Source: CAVYTF01 sp963771435
GTDB taxonomy: Bacteria; Bacteroidota; Bacteroidia; Chitinophagales; Chitinophagaceae
Direction of reading: 5' to 3'
DNA: 64,000 nucleotides
Assembly: GCA_963771435.1 (NCBI GenBank)
Contig: CAVYTF010000014.1
Span: forward strand, 25,406-89,405
In this document: one piece after another, positions 59,701 through 64,000 of the stretch
Layout: each line of letters starts with the position of its first letter
Position numbering within the stretch: the stretch's first letter is position 1
Translations under genes and position numbers: made by a program
The notes under the pieces: model-generated
Database searches by the model: none
Told to the model about the DNA's origin: nothing
The model's input: only the letters and a program-made list of their open reading frames with translations

Positions 59701-62700
59701 TTTGTACAGGCAGCAGGCAATGCGACAGCGTTGACAATAGGACAGGCTACACCAGTAGTGACTGTAACGCCAGGTACTTATACGTATAATGGGTCATCAC
59801 AGGGACCTGGTGCAAGTGTGACCAGCAACACGGGTACAGGTACAAGCTATACGTTCAGCTACGTTGGCGTAAGCGGTACCAGTTACGGGCCAAGTGCAAC
59901 CCAGCCAATCAGTAGTGGCAGTTACACGGTAACGGCCACGGTAGTAGCAAGTTCAGACGGTAACTGGACATCAGCGAGCTCATCAGCTACAGCATTTACA
60001 ATAGGGAAGGCGACAGCCACCATCAATGTAACAGCATACAGTGTTACTTATGACGGCAATGCACATACGGCAACAGGGACAGCAACAGGTGTGAACAGCG
60101 AAGACCTGAGCAGCCTCCTTAACTTAACAGGCACAACACATACAGCAGCAGGAACCTATAATGGAGATGCATGGACATTTGCAGGCAATACCAATTACAG
60201 TTCAGCATCAGGAACGGTTAATGACCTGATAAGCGCAGCAAGCTCAACCATCAGCGTAACAGGAGCAATGACATATACTTATAACGGAGCAGCACAGGGG
60301 CCATCAGGCATCAGTGAAACAGGTTCCACAGGAGCACAATCTATCAGCTACTCAGGTACTGATGATGGAAGTAATCCTTATGGGCCAAGTGCAACTGCAC
60401 CAACTAATGCAGGCAGCTATACAGCTACTGCAACAGTAGCGGCAGACGCGAACTACAGCGGGGCAACATCAGCACCTTATCCGTTCACTATAGCACAGGC
60501 AACAGCCACCATTAATGTAACAGGATACAGTGTTACTTATGACGGCAATGCACATACGGCAACAGGAACAGCAACAGGTGTGAACAGCGAAGACCTGAGC
60601 AGCCTCCTTAACTTAACAGGCACAACACATACGGCAGCAGGAACCTATAACGGAGATGCATGGACATTTGCAGGCAACACCAATTACAGTTCAGCATCGG
60701 GAACTGTGAATGACCTGATCAGTACTGCAAGCTCAAGCATCAGCGTAACAGGAGCAACGACATATACTTATAACGGAGCGGCACAGGGGCCATCTACTTA
60801 TACAGAGACAGGCTCAACCGGAGCGGTAACGTTCAGTTATGTTGGGGTAAGCGGCACGACCTACGGCCCAAGTGCAACAGCGCCAACGGGAGCAGGCAGC
60901 TATACAGCCACTGCAACGGTAGCAGCCGATGCTAATTATAACGGAGCAACTTCAGCAGCATACGGGTTTACCATAGCACAGGCAAACGCCACGATCAATG
61001 TAACAGGATACAGTGTTACTTATGACGGCAATGCACATACAGCTACAGGCACAGCAACAGGAGTGCAGAGCGAAGACCTGAGCAGCCTGCTGAACTTAAG
61101 CGGAACAACACATACAGCAGCAGGAACGTATAACGGAGATGCATGGACGTTTGCAGGCAATGCTAACTACAATGCAGCATCAGGAACAGTAAATGACCTG
61201 ATCAGCACAGCAAGTTCAACAATATCAGTAACAGGAGCCACTACCTACACTTATACCGGAGCAGCACAGGGGCCATCAGGCATCAGTGAAACAGGCTCAA
61301 CCGGTGCACAATCTATCAGCTATGTTGGAGTGAGCGGCACTGTTTATGGCCCGAGCGCAACCGCGCCAACCAATGCAGGCAGCTATACAGCCACGGCGAC
61401 GGTAGCGGCGGATGCAAACTATAACGGAGCAACCTCAGCAGCTTACGGGTTTACGATAGCACAGGCAACAGCCACTATTAATGTAACAGGATACAGTGTT
61501 ACCTACGATGGCAATGCACATACAGCCACAGGAACAGCAACAGGCGTGAACAGCGAAGACCTGAGCAGCCTGCTGAACTTAACAGGAACAACACATACGG
61601 CAGCAGGCACCTATAACGGGGATGCATGGACATTTGCAGGCAATACCAATTACAGTTCAGCATCAGGAACAGTTAATGACCTGATAAGCGCAGCAAGCTC
61701 AACCATCAGCGTAACAGGAGCAACGACATATACTTATAACGGAGCGGCACAGGGGCCATCAGGCATCAGTGAAACAGGCTCAACCGGTGCACAATCTATC
61801 AGCTATGTTGGAGTGAGCGGCACTGTTTATGGCCCGAGCGCAACCGCGCCAACCAATGCAGGCAGCTATACAGCTACAGCGACGGTAGCAGCAGATGCCA
61901 ACTATAACGGGGCAACATCAGCAGCTTACGGGTTTACGATAGCACAAGCAACAGCCACTATTAATGTAACAGGATATAGTGTTACTTATGACGGCAATGC
62001 CCATACAGCCACAGGCACGGCAACAGGCGTGAACAGCGAAGACCTGAGCAGCCTGCTGAACTTAACAGGTACAACACATACAGCAGCAGGCACGTATAAC
62101 GGAGATGCCTGGACCTTTGCAGGCAACAGCAATTACAATGCAGCATCAGGAACGGTGAATGACGCGATAAGCGCAGCAAGTTCAACAATAGCAGTAACAG
62201 GAGCAACGGCATACACTTATAGCGGCAATCCACAGGGGCCGTCTACTTATACAGAGACCGGCTCAACAGGAGCGGTAACGTTCAGTTATGGAGGAGTGAG
62301 CGGTACTACCTACGGCCCAAGCGCCACAGCGCCGACAGGTGCAGGCAGCTATACAGCTACTGCAACAGTAGCAGCAGATGCAAACTATAACGGTCAAACC
62401 TCAGCAGCTTATGGGTTTACAATAAGTAAGGCAAACGCCACCATCAATGTAACAGGATACAGTGTTACTTATGATGGCAATGCACATACAGCAACAGGAA
62501 CGGCAACAGGCGTGAATAGCGAAGACCTGAGCAGCCTTCTTAACTTAACAGGCACAACACATACGGCAGCAGGAACCTATAACGGAGATGCATGGACATT
62601 TACAGGGAACACGAATTACAATTCTGCATCAGGAACAGTTAATGACCTGATAAGCGCTGCAAGTTCCAGCATCACAGTAACAGGAGCAACGACATACACT

Positions 62701-64000
62701 TATAACGGAGCAGCACAGGGGCCATCCACTTATACAGAGAGTGGTTCAACGGGAGCGGTAACATTCAGCTATGTTGGGGTAAGCGGCACGACATACGGGC
62801 CAAGCGCAACAGCACCGACAGGTGCAGGCAGCTATACAGCTACTGCAACAGTAGCAGCAGATGCAAACTATAGCGGAGGAACTTCAGCGCCTTATCCATT
62901 CACGATAGCCAAAGCAACTGCCACCATCAATGTAACAGGATACAGCGTTACTTATGACGGCAATGCACATACAGCAACGGGTACAGCAACAGGGGTACTG
63001 AGCGAGAACTTGGCCAGCCTGCTGAACCTGAGCGGAACAACACATACTGCAGCAGGGACCTATAACGGAGATGTATGGACGTTTGCAGGGAACACGAATT
63101 ACAATTCTGCATCAGGAACGGTAAATGACCTTATTAGTGCAGCAAGTTCCAGTATCACAGTAACCGGAGCAACAACGTACACTTATAACGGTACAGCGCA
63201 AGGGCCATCCACATATACAGAAAGTGGTTCAACAGGAGCGGTAACATTCAGCTATGTTGGGGTAAGCGGCACGACCTACGGCCCAAGCGCCACAGCGCCG
63301 ACAGGTGCAGGCAGCTATACGGCTACAGCAACGGTGGCAGCAGATGCAAACTATAACGGTCAAACCTCAGCAGCTTATGGGTTTACAATAAGTAAGGCAA
63401 ACGCTACCATAAATGTAACAGGATACAGTGTTACTTATGATGGCAATGCACATACAGCAACAGGAACAGCAACAGGGGTACTGAGCGAGAACTTGGCCAG
63501 CCTGCTGAACCTTAGCGGAACAACACATACAGCAGCAGGCACCTATAACGGAGATGCATGGACATTTGCAGGGAACACGAATTACAATTCTGCATCAGGA
63601 ACGGTAAATGACCTTATTAGTGCAGCAAGTTCCAGCATCACAGTAACCGGAGCAACGACATACACTTATAACGGAGCAGCACAGGGGCCTTCTACTTATA
63701 CAGAAAGTGGTTCAACCGGAGCAGTAACGTTCAGCTATGTTGGTGTAAGTGGTACGACCTACGGCCCAAGCGCCACAGCGCCGACAGGTGCAGGCAGCTA
63801 TACAGCTATTGCAACAGTAGCAGCAGATGCAAACTATAGCGGAGGAACTTCAGCGCCTTATCCATTCACGATAGCCAAAGCAACAGCCACCATCAATGTA
63901 ACAGGATACAGCGTTACTTATGACGGCAATGCACATACAGCAACGGGTACAGCAACAGGGGTACTGAGCGAGAACTTGGGCAGCCTGCTGAACCTGAGCG
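53704..64000 (+). CDS. Giant T9SS-type adhesin: beta-helix plus MBG/YDG repeats (partial, runs off right edge)
   Basis: Open from ATG 53704 to the window end, 3,432 codons and counting. ATG 53845 (residue 48) is a possible shorter start. Export signal about 78-100 (QQLMAAFFVLGIMLISGAAKAQ). Residues about 100-430 are Ser/Thr/Asn-rich strands. About 440-1140 is a right-handed beta-helix of short turns (ITNNSIQDF, SIQNNTIASI, NSNTISNIS, IYNNMISL) ending in the DYDGQARPG and IGADEFDG motif common at the end of such helices. About 1140-1250 is a fibronectin-like part; about 1260-1830 is cell-wall-repeat-like strands. From about 1840 come YDG/MBG domains (NNKVYDGT; TASRAYGVANPAFSG; YTYNGSSQGP), and from residue 2107 the 161-residue tandem repeats. 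The C-terminus, expected to be a T9SS domain, lies outside. A long surface adhesin is inferred. Confidence 0.88.
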   Translation, partial: MKKVYIVRKQKENQGHQTNNESPLGISHNALLGNKPFQDIKTINTAIMRVNSSRVSTQPTAAKSNFFTSILSFTKASQQLMAAFFVLGIMLISGAAKAQPTVLYTSLAPSSSPTNTTPSSTNSRYALYGPSGSFYQYRFQFNGTTGSSYTWAFSTGTPASPSYSPNWRPNNPNNTLSANNFIPTNFANGANYNASGGGSDGILPTITSGNYYTFNVGNSSNANNVMELLETSFNPVTIGAPTQYPKASLVNAGAAVTVTITTSAAPSTGENVFLRYTTNTYSTSTLVQFVFNGSTGTAVIPAQAAAANVLYYAFSSNKSLSGINSDVSANGQSANDMATLNLSSGGSYTVIAGTGAVLVQSSGSSANDAYYATLSTAFTAINAGTHTGAITIAILGNTTETASSVLNASGSGSASYTSIAINPSGGATRTISGSVAGPLVELNGAKNVTIDGLNTGSNALTISNTSVSASASTIQFLLSAQSNTVQNCTLSGSSVSTTSGTVFFSTATSGTGNSSNTINANVINAAGSNLPTNGIYSAGTSANPNATNSITNNSIQDFFAAATASVGILVSTNSNTWTITGNKIFQAASRTSTTASAYGGIEVLGSGNGFTVSNNIIGYSAAAGTGTMTYTGAVASTFYGIELTVGTTTATSVQGNTITAISFTTVGGITTFPGVFAGMYVTAGAVNIGTTTGNTIGASSGTSAISVIATSTSGSVVCGIYATSTNTISIQNNTIASIAATGGATIPMYVFGVATAGTAGIFTVSSNNIGSSTTASISAGVSGTTTTTTEVTGIELTNTGAQTCNSNTINNLAQYGTSATGYTAYGILASPGAVSNSQTINSNTISNISSPCAYAGLVSIGISTSGTTTTLSINGNTISNIGATTTGATATGGAGIIVSNLTSSGTIATNKIYGITTTATGTGGLWGLYFSAASTTGTGFSIYNNMISLTNGSNTNAVNIYGIYDGGTANSIFNYYYNSVNIGGTASSGAGSSYGLYRNLATALTFKNNILNNVRTGGTGVQYAIYSNAGKGNWVANASDYNVFNASTLGYFNGTTESTLSAWQNAGNNGDGHSYAFITTTFTSPSTGDLHMNMGTTPTHIESGGTAITGITTDYDGQARPGPAGSVNGGACSTDIGADEFDGVPYNLAPTAQATVLVLTPGNTFVNGSFTASASANGYLVVRTATSSAPTNPSNNTTYTAGSTALGGTIVYSGSLTTFTDNYSLTTGTQYWYWVFAYNSSACVNSNVYYTTNPLTLSTTTLVYLNWIGAGTAGTTGTSDFNTASNWSPARVPGSSDSAVIVLTSAATVTVSATTTVNALYFLNNGSATTSIFDVTTNSFTVNQSFTIDNPSASNTNSSYAAVGNGGSLKIGGTANIGVNSYAATTVYFVGSGSATTTGTVQFNGNVNFGAAAGSVSSTYKFSKYLFDGSGTQTITTNASYAFEFSSPVLIGSANTPTVVLAASPAVGMYMYNATDSLIIGAGSTLDLTSNYFNKATAGGKFGLGAGSILKLASSTTTGTNSVTGSNFPGGFTTYSLATGSTVEYYLGGAQTVYATPTYGNLTIGDATTTPATVATAGGALTIAGNILINSGATFKGGTSLSHTVAGSWTNNGTFSFTTANTITFNGSGSAQTLGGSATTLFYNLTFSNSSGLSLSTSEGVNHTLTFPASGLITTGSNAVVMNAAATISTPSANAYVNGNLSWGFAVSGATNHVFPVGNGGTYLPITFTYPTPAINTITIAATAGSYPDAIPTNVRLYAGAYWTLSKTATVASYSLTIPASGFTPTGTVVILKSDNSATATSNATTGTYTNSTAFTTIGSTNSQFALGQTNIPLTITSGVTANNKVYDGTVNGPGSGAGYTVGTVVFSGAVGGDALTLVSSAATETFANKNVNTGIAITAAGFTVSGTNAGAYTLTQPTGLTANITAAQLTYTANTASRAYGVANPAFSGTVTGFVGSDNQSNATTGTLAFTSTATSTSPVGQYPINGSGLTANNGNYTFVQAAGNATALTIGQATPVVTVTPGTYTYNGSSQGPGASVTSNTGTGTSYTFSYVGVSGTSYGPSATQPISSGSYTVTATVVASSDGNWTSASSSATAFTIGKATATINVTAYSVTYDGNAHTATGTATGVNSEDLSSLLNLTGTTHTAAGTYNGDAWTFAGNTNYSSASGTVNDLISAASSTISVTGAMTYTYNGAAQGPSGISETGSTGAQSISYSGTDDGSNPYGPSATAPTNAGSYTATATVAADANYSGATSAPYPFTIAQATATINVTGYSVTYDGNAHTATGTATGVNSEDLSSLLNLTGTTHTAAGTYNGDAWTFAGNTNYSSASGTVNDLISTASSSISVTGATTYTYNGAAQGPSTYTETGSTGAVTFSYVGVSGTTYGPSATAPTGAGSYTATATVAADANYNGATSAAYGFTIAQANATINVTGYSVTYDGNAHTATGTATGVQSEDLSSLLNLSGTTHTAAGTYNGDAWTFAGNANYNAASGTVNDLISTASSTISVTGATTYTYTGAAQGPSGISETGSTGAQSISYVGVSGTVYGPSATAPTNAGSYTATATVAADANYNGATSAAYGFTIAQATATINVTGYSVTYDGNAHTATGTATGVNSEDLSSLLNLTGTTHTAAGTYNGDAWTFAGNTNYSSASGTVNDLISAASSTISVTGATTYTYNGAAQGPSGISETGSTGAQSISYVGVSGTVYGPSATAPTNAGSYTATATVAADANYNGATSAAYGFTIAQATATINVTGYSVTYDGNAHTATGTATGVNSEDLSSLLNLTGTTHTAAGTYNGDAWTFAGNSNYNAASGTVNDAISAASSTIAVTGATAYTYSGNPQGPSTYTETGSTGAVTFSYGGVSGTTYGPSATAPTGAGSYTATATVAADANYNGQTSAAYGFTISKANATINVTGYSVTYDGNAHTATGTATGVNSEDLSSLLNLTGTTHTAAGTYNGDAWTFTGNTNYNSASGTVNDLISAASSSITVTGATTYTYNGAAQGPSTYTESGSTGAVTFSYVGVSGTTYGPSATAPTGAGSYTATATVAADANYSGGTSAPYPFTIAKATATINVTGYSVTYDGNAHTATGTATGVLSENLASLLNLSGTTHTAAGTYNGDVWTFAGNTNYNSASGTVNDLISAASSSITVTGATTYTYNGTAQGPSTYTESGSTGAVTFSYVGVSGTTYGPSATAPTGAGSYTATATVAADANYNGQTSAAYGFTISKANATINVTGYSVTYDGNAHTATGTATGVLSENLASLLNLSGTTHTAAGTYNGDAWTFAGNTNYNSASGTVNDLISAASSSITVTGATTYTYNGAAQGPSTYTESGSTGAVTFSYVGVSGTTYGPSATAPTGAGSYTAIATVAADANYSGGTSAPYPFTIAKATATINVTGYSVTYDGNAHTATGTATGVLSENLGSLLNLS
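60022..64000 (+). repeat. 483-bp (161-residue) tandem repeats, at least 8 complete units
   Basis: Unit starts (codon for the Ile of INVTGYSVTYDGNAHTATG) at 60022, 60511, 60994, 61477, 61960, 62443, 62926, 63409 and 63892; the first step is 489, all later ones are 483. Each unit is a YDG-type half of about 73 residues plus an MBG-type half of about 88 residues (TYTYNGAAQGPS). The last four full units alternate between NGQTSAAYGFTISK and SGGTSAPYPFTIAK ends, a 966-bp higher-order period. Nucleotide identity between copies is very high. Confidence 0.95.

Noticed and set aside
53814..62233. Many short minus-strand frames inside the giant adhesin (for example 55617-55808, 57492-57770, 61982-62233)
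   Set aside because: They are Val/Ala/Pro-rich shadows of Thr/Ala/Gly-rich codons on the plus strand, where a single long frame explains all the DNA.
1..64000. tRNA, rRNA or known riboswitch genes
   Set aside because: No cloverleaf, rRNA core or riboswitch consensus was recognised by eye; a covariance-model scan would be decisive.
1..64000. Prophage, insertion sequence or integrase
   Set aside because: No transposase or integrase reading frame and no long terminal inverted repeats were seen; the S74 domains occur without other phage genes.

Overview
The window reads as a chromosome segment of a Bacteroidota bacterium, most likely of the Chitinophagaceae type (Chitinophagales or Sphingobacteriia). 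The grounds are several C-terminal type IX secretion (T9SS) sorting domains, SprB and MBG/YDG repeat surface proteins, a TonB receptor with a carboxypeptidase-regulatory-like N-terminus, LVIVD-propeller proteins with endosialidase-chaperone tails, and -7 boxes of the TANNTTTG type. No rRNA or tRNA gene was seen, so the taxon is an inference.

Layout. 1-1826 (minus): end of a transketolase gene and galE. 1827-2324: repeat-rich spacer with a probable T9SS-domain fossil. 2325-3733: FAD/NAD(P)-binding oxidoreductase split by a frameshift. 3925-15155: probable metal or drug envelope module made of two small secreted proteins ending in LRGPP, a ZnuD-like TonB receptor, and a TolC / RND permease / adaptor efflux set in which the permease reads in frame into the adaptor. 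15782-26785: phosphate module made of two paralogous porins, a Fic protein inserted between them, a candidate Pho box, pstS-pstC-pstA-pstB-phoU and the convergent phoR/phoB pair. 26829-35043: a secreted protein with a possible clan CD cysteine-peptidase dyad, a retropepsin-like protease, small membrane and secreted proteins, a LolC/E-type permease and typA. 35104-64000: a surface-protein island with two LVIVD/S74 proteins, two T9SS SprB-repeat proteins, a sedolisin-like T9SS protease, and a giant adhesin of at least 3,432 codons that runs off the right edge.

Three things stand out. First, non-coding DNA carries tandem heptanucleotide arrays of unrelated sequence at many gene boundaries, several starting in register with a stop codon, plus two copies of an 11-bp CAGTATAA array and a 42-bp minisatellite. 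Second, at least seven single-base frameshifts break conserved genes (FAD protein, TolC, RND permease twice, porin, pstC twice) between 3.5 and 22.6 kb; this looks more like indel error in the assembly than coordinated decay, though decay cannot be excluded. Third, the surface island is built by copying: the T9SS genes share 3' ends and terminators, a decayed copy of that 3' cassette survives at about 52.53-52.62 kb, and the giant adhesin ends in nearly identical 483-bp tandem repeats with a 966-bp higher-order period.
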